A stretch of 64,000 nucleotides of DNA from Pseudomonadota bacterium (lineage in GTDB: Bacteria; Pseudomonadota; Alphaproteobacteria; Rhodobacterales; Rhodobacteraceae), in the NCBI GenBank assembly GCA_020161655.1, contig JAIUPC010000009.1, positions 237,172-301,171 on the forward strand, given 5' to 3'. The notes under the pieces were generated by a model. The model did not search any database. It was not told the origin of the DNA and was given only the letters and a program-made list of their open reading frames with translations. Position 1 is the stretch's first letter. The number at the start of each line of letters is the position of its first letter. This document shows, in pieces, positions 42,933 through 52,933 of the stretch. The position numbers and the translations under genes were made by a program.

Positions 42933-43474
42933 TTTGAACTCGTTACATTGTCAAATCATACACTTGCGATCATCGCGGATTTCGCGCTCCGGATGAAGCT
43001 GTCCTGTTAGACATGCCCTCAAAGCTGAAGGCGAACAATCTGTGCGGGAGGGATCGATCGTACCATCCGTTGCGCCAGTCCGACCAATTTCTGTCAAGCC
43101 TGTGCCACATCTGTGCTGCGTGAGGTGGAGCACATCGGCAGCCGACTGGGGTGATCCCCGGCGCTTCCAGGCCCTGAATGTTGCGCGCAACACTGCGGTT
43201 CACCATCAGTATCCCGGTACATGTGCAGCTTCATCGGCGCCGCCGGCGCAACCCCGGACGACAGCCCCGAAGAGCTCGCCAGGGACTCTCTGGCGACCGT
43301 TGACTAACGGCCGGCTCACACTCCGCTTCGTCTGTAGAAGCGCCCTCAGGCGCGCTCCTAGGGCCTCTCTGAGGGACCTCGACGGGCGTCGCAGCCGCCG
43401 AGCATTTCCCGACTTCGTGATTGCTATAACGCAAGTACAGAACACGAACTGGACAGAAACGGAAAGGCAAACAG
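42933..43474. other. Non-coding stretch before an XRE-type gene
   Basis: About 540 bases with no convincing gene on either strand. Near its end TATAAC at 43425-43430, about 45 bases ahead of the ATG at 43475, could be the -10 element for the XRE-type gene, with no good -35. Nothing else is recognised. Confidence 0.35.
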
Positions 43475-43876
43475 ATGGTTAAGAAACCGTATCAGGACTC
43501 CCTGCTCGCGAAGTTCGTCGAGAAGCGTGTCCTAGAGTTGCAAGGGAAGAGGACTCAAGCCGAGATTGCCGCCGAAGCCGGATTCCGGACACCCAACGTG
43601 GTCACGATGATGAAGACGGGCGCGACGAAGTTGCCGCTTGATCGCGTCGAGGCACTTGCGAAGGCGCTCGAGACGGATCCGGCGCTTCTCTTTCGGCTGG
43701 CCCTTCAACAGCCTGGCAACCAGAAGACGGCGCGCGCCGTCGCGGAGATCTTCGGAACGGTGCTCACCCGGAACGAGGTAGCGTGGATCGAGGAACTTCG
43801 CGCCGCTTCCGGCGAAAGTGACCCGGTCCTGACCGAGAAGAGGCGCGCGAAGCTCAGACGGTGCTTCGGCCGATGA
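43475..43876 (+). CDS. XRE-like DNA-binding protein
   Basis: 133-residue protein with a helix-turn-helix of the XRE/Cro type at about residues 20-70 (TQAEIAAEAGFRTPNVVTMMKTGATKLPLDR split over the two helices) and a helical C-terminal part. The type is common in alphaproteobacteria as a small regulator of mobile elements. The ATG follows GGAAAGG. The next gene starts within its stop codon (ATGA at 43873-43876), so the two are translated together. Confidence 0.75.
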   Translation: MVKKPYQDSLLAKFVEKRVLELQGKRTQAEIAAEAGFRTPNVVTMMKTGATKLPLDRVEALAKALETDPALLFRLALQQPGNQKTARAVAEIFGTVLTRNEVAWIEELRAASGESDPVLTEKRRAKLRRCFGR

Positions 43877-44067
43877 CGCGCAGCGGGTTCACTTTGCCGG
43901 CACCGCACGCGCCGCTCCCTTCTCCGCTGAGCGAGAATGAACGAACTTGGATCGAATTCCTGCGGCTCCTGTCGCTAGATGGCGATCCGCCGGTCACCCT
44001 GCGAGCGGTCCAGGCCCTGCGGCACGTATTGAGCGATGCCGCGGAGACCGCTTCCAGATCTCCGTGA
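43873..44067 (+). CDS. Small protein coupled to the XRE-like gene
   Basis: 64-residue protein of unknown function, starting in the stop codon of the XRE-like gene. It has a proline-rich start and a helical second half (ENERTWIEFLRLLSLDG...VQALRHVLSDAA). The strict overlap suggests a real partner, possibly a regulator/effector pair. No family recognised. Confidence 0.5.
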   Translation: MTRSGFTLPAPHAPLPSPLSENERTWIEFLRLLSLDGDPPVTLRAVQALRHVLSDAAETASRSP

Positions 44068-44254
44068 CGGCGTCAGCTCTGTCAGCGTAGCGCCAGCTAA
44101 CAGGGAGACTGGCCACAGACCGTTCCGCCCATGTGGCAGGGCGCGACCGCTCCCGCTGCCGGATAGCCATGACCAGAGTGCATGGCATCTGGCATCCGGG
44201 AGGCGCCGGCAGTTTTACGTTCCAAGCGTTTCGTCACCATATGGCGTTGCGGGG

Positions 44255-44317
44255 AGTTTTACATTTTGCCGCAACTCCGAGAAAAACCGCAAGAAACACC
44301 GAAATTCATGTAAAACT
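44255..44317. repeat. Inverted repeat AGTTTTACAT / ATGTAAAACT
   Basis: AGTTTTACAT at 44255-44264 and ATGTAAAACT at 44308-44317 are perfect 10-base inverted repeats 43 bases apart. A third AGTTTTAC occurs at 44211-44218. They lie in an AT-rich patch of otherwise GC-rich DNA, together with the tandem repeat at 44381-44401. Confidence 0.6.
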
Positions 44318-44380
44318 GTCTTAGGTTCCCGGGGCGGAATGACCCACCGGAAAGGCTGAAAACGCCGCGGAGTTTGACGC

Positions 44381-44401
44381 TATGTTTACCTTATGTTTAC
44401 C
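44381..44401. repeat. Tandem TATGTTTACC repeat
   Basis: TATGTTTACC occurs at 44381-44390 and 44392-44401, an 11-base period matching one DNA turn. It follows the inverted repeats by 64 bases. Phased short repeats are typical of binding sites of replication initiators, integrases or regulators; nothing further decides. Confidence 0.55.
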
Positions 44402-44959
44402 CTAAGTTGACAAAAAACGGTGCTTTTCGCGATTTTTCGCGAAGGGCCTTCGGTGGGCTGGTATCCTTCGAGGGCAGCGAGACATGCGCGATGTGCAAGT
44501 CCTGCTGGTGCTTGCGCGGGATATCCGACGGAGGCGAATAGCAATGAATAGCTCTGCGATATGACGAATAGCGAACGAGTGCGCACCCGTTCTATGTTCG
44601 CGCCCGACATTTCGCACCAACGCTCCGCACCCGTCAATGACGCGATCGCCGATCGTGCTTGATAGCGTCCATCTCCCCGATCATTGGTGCGCGGAGGTGG
44701 ACTTGCAAGCACAGACGATACTCCGCCACGGGAAGCGGGCAGCGCAGCGGTGGATGCGAGATAGCTGGCTTTCTGACGGCGAACCGGAATCCGTGGAATG
44801 GGTGGACTGCCGCCCCAGGAATGGCCAGACATCCGCCCGCCGGCACACGGCGAGACCCGTCGGACACATTGGCACTGCCGAGAGCTGCGTCGCCCCCTTG
44901 CAGCTGGGCCTCGGAGAGCGAAGTCCTAGGGAATTCCGAGCTGATCGATGGGGATGCGT

Positions 44960-45358
44960 TTAGGCGCCACCGAGGGGGGCGGTCCAAGGCTCCTCAGTGG
45001 CAACGCTATGGGCGGCAAGCAGGCGTTCGCCGCGAACTGCATCAATGGCAGCTTGAGGCCTGGGATCATACCCGCCACCATATTGACTCCCATCGCAGAC
45101 CGCATCGGCGTTCACCAAGGGATGCAGACCCGACGGTAGTTGGTGGCGAACGAATGCATAGGGTCGCCCACCGTGAACGACACGGCCGCAAGCTTGGTCA
45201 TATTCACCGATAATGTGCTGACCCTCTTCATCGTCGGGCGGCCGAACGGCAGTCCCGTCTGGCTGCAGGTGGTCGACGAGGTGTCTGGCACGGTCTCGGC
45301 TGTTCATGAATAACGACGCAACGGCAGCAGCGATTGATTGCGACTGCTCGGGAGTCAA
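44960..45358 (-). CDS. Hypothetical protein, uncertain
   Basis: 132-residue reading frame with protein-like composition, starting with TTG at 45358 (MTPEQSQSIAAAVASLF). It shows no recognised motif and no ribosome-binding sequence at the TTG or at the in-frame ATG 45307. It lies in the low-coding stretch before the ribose-type transporter genes. It may be a small gene or a remnant. Confidence 0.3.
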   Translation of the reverse strand: MTPEQSQSIAAAVASLFMNSRDRARHLVDHLQPDGTAVRPPDDEEGQHIIGEYDQACGRVVHGGRPYAFVRHQLPSGLHPLVNADAVCDGSQYGGGYDPRPQAAIDAVRGERLLAAHSVATEEPWTAPLGGA

Positions 45359-45470
45359 TGTCGAGACGAGCTATGAACGAGACCAACCCCTCCCAGACAG
45401 TCATGCTGCACTTTGGAGCCGGACTTCACCCATAGGGTGGATTCGCCCCACTATCCTGTCGCAATCTGCC

Positions 45471-46502
45471 TCAGCTTTTCCCGCCCGCAGGTTTCGACAT
45501 GTGGTGGAGCGCAACGGTGAAACTCTGGACGGATTCCTGGAAACGCTCGGATCTCACGATCATCACCGCAACCAGGAACAGCCCCCACACGGCCGTCGCG
45601 AGATGCTGGTTTGCCCCGATCAGGTTCAGGCCCGACGACAGGACCTGAAGGATCAGAACCGACAGGATCACGGGTGCCACCTTGCCGTGCCCTCCGAAGG
45701 GATCGATGCCGCCGAGGAAGATCGCCAGCACGGTTATAAGGAGCAGCGCCTCGCCGTGGCCGACGCGCACGGAGTTGAAGCGCGACAGCATCAGAATGCC
45801 CGCGATGGCGCAAACGAGCCCCGACAGGGCGTAGATCGCGACCAGCGTGCGCTTGGTGTTCAGGCCCGAGTATTCTGCCGCGCGGATGTTCGAACCGACC
45901 ATGTAGACGGCAAAGCCGTGCCTGGAGCGGCGCAAGAGGATGTGCCAGACGAGCGCCACCAGCCCGAAGAGGATCATCGGCACGGGGATGCCGAGGAGGG
46001 TGCCGTGACCCAGCACGGCAATGCTTTCAGGAAAGCCGGAAATGTCGCCGCCCTTGGTCAGGAACTCGCCCAGACCGCGCAGGAAGATCATCATGGCGAG
46101 CGACACGAGGATCGGATGCGCGCCGACATAGGCGATGACCAGACCCATGACCGCCCCCGCCGTCGCCCCGACGATCAGTGCGGCGACGGTCCCGAGCAGG
46201 ATGGCGCCCATCCCGGCCTCCGGCCCGCCGAACTGCAGGAGCACCCAGGCGAATGTCAGGCCCGAGAGGTTGGCAGTGTAGATGACGGCCAGATTGAACC
46301 CGCCCGAGATCATCGGGGCCAGCATGGCGATGGTCAGAAGGCCCAGAAGGGGTGCCTGAAAGCCCATCGAGGAGAGGTTGGCCAAGCCCAGAAACTTCGG
46401 GCTGGCCAGCGAGAACGCCAGGACCATTGCGGCCATCAGCAGCAGCAGGCCAAAGGTTTCACGACCAAAGAACGCTCGGCCTTTTTCGAAGAACGATGTC
46501 AT
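45471..46502 (-). CDS. CUT2 sugar/polyol ABC transporter permease (RbsC-like), second copy
   Basis: Inner-membrane permease of 343 residues with about nine helices, of the ribose/xylose/erythritol class. It pairs with the permease encoded just upstream (46499-47494, four-base overlap) and with the double ATPase and binding protein. The conserved GGINLAV-like segment reads SGGFNLAVIYTANLSGL and later LGGIDPFGGHG. It is the last gene of the module. Substrate is inferred to be a pentitol such as ribitol from the dehydrogenase in the cluster. Confidence 0.88.
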   Translation of the reverse strand: MTSFFEKGRAFFGRETFGLLLLMAAMVLAFSLASPKFLGLANLSSMGFQAPLLGLLTIAMLAPMISGGFNLAVIYTANLSGLTFAWVLLQFGGPEAGMGAILLGTVAALIVGATAGAVMGLVIAYVGAHPILVSLAMMIFLRGLGEFLTKGGDISGFPESIAVLGHGTLLGIPVPMILFGLVALVWHILLRRSRHGFAVYMVGSNIRAAEYSGLNTKRTLVAIYALSGLVCAIAGILMLSRFNSVRVGHGEALLLITVLAIFLGGIDPFGGHGKVAPVILSVLILQVLSSGLNLIGANQHLATAVWGLFLVAVMIVRSERFQESVQSFTVALHHMSKPAGGKS

Positions 46503-47494
46503 TTCTTGCCCCCTTGCGCTGAAGCGAAGACCTTGCCGAAGTCGATGTTGGATGTGGAGATCGCGATCAGGATCGCGGCGCCGATGATCATCTGGAAAGC
46601 GAAGGGCGAGACGCCGAGCAGGTTCAGCCCGTTCTGCGTCACCGCCACGAACATCACCCCCAGGATGCAGCCCGAGATCGAGCCTTTGCCGCCGCCCAGC
46701 CGCGCGCCGCCAAGGACGACCGCCGACAACACCTCCAGCTCACGCCCGTAAAGCGCGTTCGGCACCACCTCTTGCACGATGTTCACTTGCATCAGCGCCG
46801 CGATCCCGGCCATCAGCCCGCACCAGCCGAAGGCCAGCCCCTGCATGACGGCAAGGTTTACCCCGGCCCGCCGCGCGCCCTCGGGGTTGTCACCAAAGGC
46901 ATAAAGTTGGCGGCCAAGGTTCATGCGGCGGATCAGGAACCAGGTGGCCCCGACACAGACCGCCATCACCGCGACGGGCAGGGTCAGTTCTGCCGCGGGG
47001 CCGCCCTCGACCTGATAGCTGAAGATGGCGATCCGGTCGGTCCACCAGTCAGGTAGCGCATAGATGCTGCGGCCCCGGCTGAGATACATGAGGAGGCCAA
47101 AGTAGGCGTTGAAGGTGGCTATCGTCACGATGATCGAGATGATGCGGAAGCCGTGGATCAGGGCGGCGTTGATCAGCCCCAGCCCAACGCCCAGCGACCC
47201 GCAGATCAGAAAGCCCAAGAGCCAGTTGCCGCCGCCCATCCCGATCAGGAGCGAGGCCGCGACGAACTGCACCACACTGGAGGCCACGGCAAAGGAGATG
47301 TCGATTCCGCCCGCGATCAGCACGACCAGAAGGCCCACTGCCCAGATCAGGTTGACCGAGTTGTTGTTCAGAAGCGAGGTCAGGTTGCCAAGCGTGAAGA
47401 ACGTGTCGGTTGTCAGTGACAGCACCACGAAGAGTGCGGCGAGGACAAGGAACAGGCGGAACTCCACCTGACGGTTTTTCAAGAAATCACGCAT
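46499..47494 (-). CDS. CUT2 sugar/polyol ABC transporter permease (RbsC-like), first copy
   Basis: 331-residue permease with about nine helices. It carries the family motif AGGIDISFAVASSVVQF and, near the C-terminus, AVVLGGARLGGGKGSISG. Two different permease genes in tandem imply a heterodimeric membrane domain, as in several CUT2 systems. The start lies inside the end of the ATPase gene (eight-base overlap), so translation is coupled along the transporter operon. Confidence 0.9.
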   Translation of the reverse strand: MRDFLKNRQVEFRLFLVLAALFVVLSLTTDTFFTLGNLTSLLNNNSVNLIWAVGLLVVLIAGGIDISFAVASSVVQFVAASLLIGMGGGNWLLGFLICGSLGVGLGLINAALIHGFRIISIIVTIATFNAYFGLLMYLSRGRSIYALPDWWTDRIAIFSYQVEGGPAAELTLPVAVMAVCVGATWFLIRRMNLGRQLYAFGDNPEGARRAGVNLAVMQGLAFGWCGLMAGIAALMQVNIVQEVVPNALYGRELEVLSAVVLGGARLGGGKGSISGCILGVMFVAVTQNGLNLLGVSPFAFQMIIGAAILIAISTSNIDFGKVFASAQGGKK

Positions 47495-48992
47495 AGATTG
47501 CGGCCTCCATCTGAGCCACCGAAGTGGTGCGGGGATCGTGGGCGGCTATGATGCGGCCCTGTGCCATGTGCAGAACGCGGTCGGCATTGAACATCGCCTC
47601 GGTCACCTCGTCGGTGATGAGGAGGATGGCGAGGCCCTGATCGGCCAGCTCGCGCACGATGCGGAAGATGCCCGCGCGGGCACCGACATCGACGCCCACC
47701 GTGGGGCTGTCGAGGATCAGAAGCTTCGGCTGGGTCGCCAGCCATTTTGCCAGCACGACCTTCTGCTGGTTGCCACCCGAGAGCGTGGAGATGGCGTTTT
47801 CCGGTTTGCCGATCTTGATGCCCAGCTTCTTGACCCAGCCAGTGATGAGGTCGTCCTTTTTTGCCGGCGAGATCAGGCCCGTGCCATCCAGCAGAGTGTC
47901 GAGAACCGCAATGGCCGCGTTGTCGGCGATGGACTGCTTTTGCAACAGCCCCAGTTGCAGCCGATCCTCGGAGACATAGGCCAGCCCCTGCGCAATCGCG
48001 TCGCGGATGGATGCCGGGCGATAGGGCTTGCCCTGCAACTGCATCGTGCCCGATGCGGCTTGCGTCATTCCCATGATCGTGTGGGCGAGTTCGGTGCGGC
48101 CCGCGCCGATCAGGCCGACAAGGCCCACCACTTCGCCCGCGTGGATGGTCAGGTCTATGTCGGTGAACTGTTTCGGCCGGGTCAGGCCGCTGGCCTGAAA
48201 GACGATCGGTCCGCTGTCCTTGCTGGCGGCGACAACTTTGTCTTCCAGGAGGTGTCCAGTCATCAACTCGCCCAGCCGGGCCTGCGTCATCCCCTTGGTC
48301 GGATAGACGCCGACCAGACGGCCATCGCGCACCGCCGTCACCCGCGAGGCAATCTCCAGCACTTCGGCCAGACGGTGGCTGACGAAGACAATCGCCACCC
48401 CGTCCGCCGAAAGCTTGCGCACGATGTCGAGCAGCCGGTCCGTTTCAGACTGGGTGAGGGATGCGGTCGGCTCGTCCATGAAGATCAGCCGCGCGTCGTT
48501 CATCAGGGCGCGGGCGATGGCGACCACCTGGCGTTGCGCGATCAAGAGCGACTCCAGCGGCGCGTTCAGGTCCAGCGTCACGCCAAGGCGGGCCAGCACG
48601 GCGGCGGCGCGGGTCTTCATGCCCGCATGGTCCACGCCCTTGGGGCGCAGGCCAACCATCTCGTCAAAGGCGATGTTCTCGGCGACGCTCATGTTGGGAA
48701 AAAGGGCGAGGTCCTGCCAGATCACGGACACGCCCTTGGCGCGCGCCATGACGGGCGTGATCGCCTCCAGCTTTTCGCCGAAAAGCTCGATCAGATCAGC
48801 GGTTTCCGGGCGATAGACCCCGGTGACGATCTTGATCAGCGTCGACTTCCCGCATCCGTTTTCCCCGGCAAGGCAATGCACCTCGCCCGCGCGCACGTCG
48901 AAATCCACATTGTCCAGCGCCTTGATGCCGCCGAAGACCTTGGTCACGCCCTTCAGGCGCAGCGCATATCCCTCGTTAACGTCGCCTGCCAT
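47487..48992 (-). CDS. CUT2 sugar/polyol ABC transporter ATPase with two nucleotide-binding domains (RbsA-like)
   Basis: 501-residue ATPase. The first domain has GENGCGKSTLIKI and the WQDLALFPNMSVAEN segment with a normal Walker B (LIFMDEPTASLT); the second domain has a degenerate Walker A (GLIGAGRTEL, Arg in place of Lys) and LSGGNQQKVVLAKWL. The second-domain change is typical of RbsA-type proteins, so it is not a defect. It drives uptake through the two permeases downstream. A strong hairpin separates it from the binding-protein gene. Confidence 0.93.
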   Translation of the reverse strand: MAGDVNEGYALRLKGVTKVFGGIKALDNVDFDVRAGEVHCLAGENGCGKSTLIKIVTGVYRPETADLIELFGEKLEAITPVMARAKGVSVIWQDLALFPNMSVAENIAFDEMVGLRPKGVDHAGMKTRAAAVLARLGVTLDLNAPLESLLIAQRQVVAIARALMNDARLIFMDEPTASLTQSETDRLLDIVRKLSADGVAIVFVSHRLAEVLEIASRVTAVRDGRLVGVYPTKGMTQARLGELMTGHLLEDKVVAASKDSGPIVFQASGLTRPKQFTDIDLTIHAGEVVGLVGLIGAGRTELAHTIMGMTQAASGTMQLQGKPYRPASIRDAIAQGLAYVSEDRLQLGLLQKQSIADNAAIAVLDTLLDGTGLISPAKKDDLITGWVKKLGIKIGKPENAISTLSGGNQQKVVLAKWLATQPKLLILDSPTVGVDVGARAGIFRIVRELADQGLAILLITDEVTEAMFNADRVLHMAQGRIIAAHDPRTTSVAQMEAAIYA

Positions 48993-49012
48993 TTTCCTCG
49001 CTCCTCGATGAT

Positions 49013-49039
49013 GGCTGCGGGCGAATTCCGCCCGCAGCC
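49013..49039 (-). promoter_or_regulatory. 11-base-pair hairpin between binding-protein and ATPase genes
   Basis: GGCTGCGGGCG (49013-49023) and CGCCCGCAGCC (49029-49039) form a perfect 11-base-pair stem with a 5-base loop, in the 59-base gap after the binding-protein gene. The placement is that of mRNA-stabilising or attenuating stem-loops that raise binding-protein yield over ATPase and permeases. No U tract follows. Confidence 0.65.
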
Positions 49040-49051
49040 GTTTTCCAAGCC

Positions 49052-50023
49052 TTACAGGCCCATGGCGGCCAGGCCGTCCACGGAATCCTTGTTCAGTTCC
49101 AGGAGGTTGTCGGTGATGATGTCCTTGGCCGCCGCGTCGGGCTGCACCGCCCCCAGACCCGGAATGTCCGTGCCTGCGGTGATCTCGGTCCCATCGACCA
49201 GCATCTTGCCGAGCGACACGAACACCTCACCCGCCTGCGACGGGTTCCACATGAAGCCGCCGGTCAGGACACCGTCCTTGACCATCTTGGCGCCCTGGCC
49301 CGGCGAGAAGGGACCGGCGACAAAGACCTGTCCGCCCATGCCGCGCTCCTCAATCGCGCGTCCGGCCCCGATCGGGCCTTGGCTGCCGAAAGCAAGGAAA
49401 CCCTTGAGGTCGGGGTTGGCCGCCATCAGGTCGAGCGCGGTGGTGCGGCTGTCATCGACGTTTTCCGCGACACCGTAGCGGTCACCGACGATCACCAGAT
49501 CGGAGCGGTTGGCAGCGAGCCAGGCAATCGCCGCATCGGCCCAGGCGTTGTGCAGCGGCACGGTCAGCGAGCCGACATAGACCGCATACTTGCCCGGACC
49601 CTTGATGTTGTCGGACAAGAGTTTCGCATGCGCCTCGCCGAAGCCTTGAGCCGAGGCGAGCTCAAAGTTCCAGTCGACGTTCTCCAGACCCGGACCTTCG
49701 TGCGACAGCACCTTGATCCCCGCCTCGCGCGCCTTCTTCAGCACCGGCTCCAGCGCCGCTTCGTCGTTCGGCACCACGCCGATCACGTCCACGCCCTTGG
49801 CGATCAGATCCTCGATGGCCTGCACCTGCAGCGCCGGGTCTGCCGACACCGGGCCGATCATCTCGGCGGTGACGCCGAGTTCGGCGGCGCGTTTCTGGAT
49901 GCCCTCTTCCATGGCGTTGAACCACGGAATGCCGCCGATTTTCACGACGACACCAATTTCCTGCGCGCCGGCAAGACCGGCGGTCAGCGCGATTGCGCTG
50001 GCGAATGTCAGAAGTTTCTTCAT
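49052..50023 (-). CDS. CUT2 sugar/polyol periplasmic binding protein (RbsB-like)
   Basis: Periplasmic binding protein of 323 residues with a signal peptide (MKKLLTFASAIALTAGLAGA, cleavage near AGA-QE). The ribose-binding-protein fold is recognisable by VKIGGIPWFNAMEEGIQK and AIEDLIAKGVDVIGVVPND. It hands the substrate to the CUT2 permeases. The ATG at 50023 fits the signal peptide; earlier in-frame starts add non-signal sequence. It lies between the dehydrogenase gene (144-base gap) and the ATPase gene. Substrate inferred: ribitol or a related polyol/pentose. Confidence 0.9.
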   Translation of the reverse strand: MKKLLTFASAIALTAGLAGAQEIGVVVKIGGIPWFNAMEEGIQKRAAELGVTAEMIGPVSADPALQVQAIEDLIAKGVDVIGVVPNDEAALEPVLKKAREAGIKVLSHEGPGLENVDWNFELASAQGFGEAHAKLLSDNIKGPGKYAVYVGSLTVPLHNAWADAAIAWLAANRSDLVIVGDRYGVAENVDDSRTTALDLMAANPDLKGFLAFGSQGPIGAGRAIEERGMGGQVFVAGPFSPGQGAKMVKDGVLTGGFMWNPSQAGEVFVSLGKMLVDGTEITAGTDIPGLGAVQPDAAAKDIITDNLLELNKDSVDGLAAMGL

Positions 50024-50166
50024 CAGTTTCCTCCCCAAGGGCGCACCCCGGATCAATGCCCCGTTCCGCGGGGCGCGGCCGTCTGCAGTCGCCGAAAAGC
50101 CGTTTCAGGCCTGGCGTTGCATGTCGTTTTGGTCTCGGGCGCGGCCAGACGGCCGCCCCACTCGCG

Positions 50167-50895
50167 TCAGATGTCGCAGCCGTGCGGCAGGATGGTCAGG
50201 TCGCGGATGACGATGCCTTGGGGCCGCGTCACCATGAACAGGACCGCTTCGGCCACCTCGCGCGCTTCCATCAGCGCCTTGGCGGCAATGGCTTCCTCCA
50301 TCTTGGCCTTGGGCCAATCGTTCAGAAGCGTGGTGATGACCGGGCCGGGCAGGATCGCGCCCATACGGACATTGTGCTTGATCAGCTGCCGCCGGGTGGA
50401 ATGGACAAAGGCCTGCACCGCGTATTTCGATGCGGTATAGATCGGCTCCCAGACCACCGGGGTCACGCCTGCCACCGAACTGGTGAACAGGATGTCGCCG
50501 GACTGCCTGGCGATCATGTGCGGCAGCACGGCATGCACGCAGCGGAAGGCAGCGCTGGTGTTAAGTTGCATCATCCGGTCCCAGGCGTTCGGGTCGCCTT
50601 CAGCTACAGCGCCGCCGATATAGCTGCCGGCGTTGCAGTGGAAGATGTCGAGGCCGCCCGCCAGATCGAGGATCTTCGGCAGCATCCCGGACACCTGCGC
50701 GCCGTCCAGCAGGTCCACCACCAGCGGATGCGCCTTCGGTCCCATATCGGCACAGGCTTTGGCCAAGCCTTCTGCCGAGCGGTCGATCAGCACCACGGTC
50801 GCGCCTTCGCCAATCATCGCGCGGGCGCATTCCAGGCCGATCCCGGCGGCCCCGCCGGTGATGGCGGCGACCTTGCCGTCCAGTTTGCTGGTCAT
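50167..50895 (-). CDS. Ribitol 2-dehydrogenase-like short-chain dehydrogenase
   Basis: NAD-dependent dehydrogenase of 242 residues that would oxidise ribitol to D-ribulose. It has TGGAAGIG (13-20), the acidic NAD-selecting Asp38, NAG at 88-90, Ser139/140 and the catalytic Tyr153-x3-Lys157. Long stretches ([64 protein letters not shown]) match from memory the Klebsiella ribitol dehydrogenase, so the substrate assignment is stronger than for most of this superfamily. It lies between the two transporter systems, 21 bases after the CUT1 ATPase gene. Confidence 0.85.
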   Translation of the reverse strand: MTSKLDGKVAAITGGAAGIGLECARAMIGEGATVVLIDRSAEGLAKACADMGPKAHPLVVDLLDGAQVSGMLPKILDLAGGLDIFHCNAGSYIGGAVAEGDPNAWDRMMQLNTSAAFRCVHAVLPHMIARQSGDILFTSSVAGVTPVVWEPIYTASKYAVQAFVHSTRRQLIKHNVRMGAILPGPVITTLLNDWPKAKMEEAIAAKALMEAREVAEAVLFMVTRPQGIVIRDLTILPHGCDI

Positions 50896-50916
50896 TTTCC
50901 CATTCCTTTCAGCACT

Positions 50917-51997
<1,081 letters not shown>

Positions 51998-52005
<8 letters not shown>

Positions 52006-52918
52006 TTTGCAGAACCCCCTTCGGCTGATGGCTGGACAGCCGCAGGGTCGCGGCGGCAGAGGTGATCTGCGCCTCGGTGAACGCCTTGGCATGGCGCACG
52101 AGGTCCTCGCCGTCGGTCCAGAGGTTGCGCCAGATGCCGAGGATGTTGCTGAGTTTGGCGTCCACGACCTCGGACGAGAAGCTCTCGAAGGTGATCGGCC
52201 CCGCGTAGCCGATCCGCGCCAGCCCCCGGAAAATCGGTATGAAGTCGATGGACCCGCTGCCGAGATACCCGCGATGCGAGTCTCCGGTGTGGAAGTAACC
52301 TAGGCGGTCGCCGGTCTGGATGATGGCCTGTTCGGCGTCCGCCTCTTCGATGTTCATGTGATAACAGTCGAGATGCACCTTGGCATTCGGCACGCCGACC
52401 ATCTCGCAGAAGGCCACCCCTTGCGCGGCGGTGTTCAGGATGTTGGTCTCATAGCGGTTCACCACCTCCATCCCCAAGGTGATGTTGCTGGGCAGGGCCG
52501 CCTCGCAGACGCGGCGCAGGATGGTGACCGACTGCTCCAGCCCTTTCTGCGTGGCTGGCTGGTTGTATTTGGTGAAGCCGGAATAGAGGATGCCGGTGAT
52601 GTGCGAGGCGCCCAGGTCACGGGCGATGGCCACCACCTTCATCAGTTCCGCCTCGCCGCGTTTCGCCGCCTCGGGGTCGGACCCCGAGATGTCCATGTCA
52701 GGCGACAGTCCGAGCGAGAGGGTTCCCGCGAGCTTGTATTCCTCCAGCAGGCGCTTCGTCATCCCGACGTCGATGGTATCGGGGTCGAGTGTCGGGATCT
52801 CGATCAGGTCATAGCCGACCCGCGCCGTGCCTTCGATGGCGCGGCGCGCCTCGGTCTCTGACCAGCCGCCCACCCAGCACAGAGCGTGGACGCCAAGTTT
52901 GTTGTCTCCGAATGCCAT
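51998..52918 (-). CDS. D-tagatose/D-psicose 3-epimerase-family ketose epimerase
   Basis: 306-residue TIM-barrel sugar epimerase. The four metal ligands of ketose 3-epimerases are visible at Glu151, Asp184, His210 and Glu245, within one residue of the positions I recall for Pseudomonas cichorii D-tagatose 3-epimerase, with the typical [26 protein letters not shown] and ITFESFS segments. Members act on free ketoses, including D-ribulose and D-xylulose. Next to a ribitol dehydrogenase the likely job is D-ribulose to D-xylulose; a 3-keto-glycoside epimerase role, known in this fold, is the main alternative. It lies between permease and ATPase genes of the CUT1 system. Confidence 0.82.
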
Positions 52919-52933
52919 GATGTTTCCTCGCTT

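Larger units (their letters stand above)
44068..44959. other. Poorly coding, repeat-bearing stretch
   Basis: About 890 bases with no supportable gene. Its centre, 44211-44401, is AT-richer and holds inverted and tandem repeats listed separately. Several reading frames of 100-150 codons exist but have no recognisable domains, no good start signals and arginine-rich shadow-like composition. It may be the far edge of the first accessory segment or decayed DNA. Confidence 0.4.

Noticed and set aside
44386-44832. 148-codon frame on the minus strand
   Set aside because: No start signal, no domain and a composition like other shadow frames; it also runs across the tandem repeats.
47487-48992. Arg in place of Lys in the second Walker A of the RbsA-like ATPase taken as inactivation
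   Set aside because: This substitution is normal for the second domain of RbsA-type proteins.
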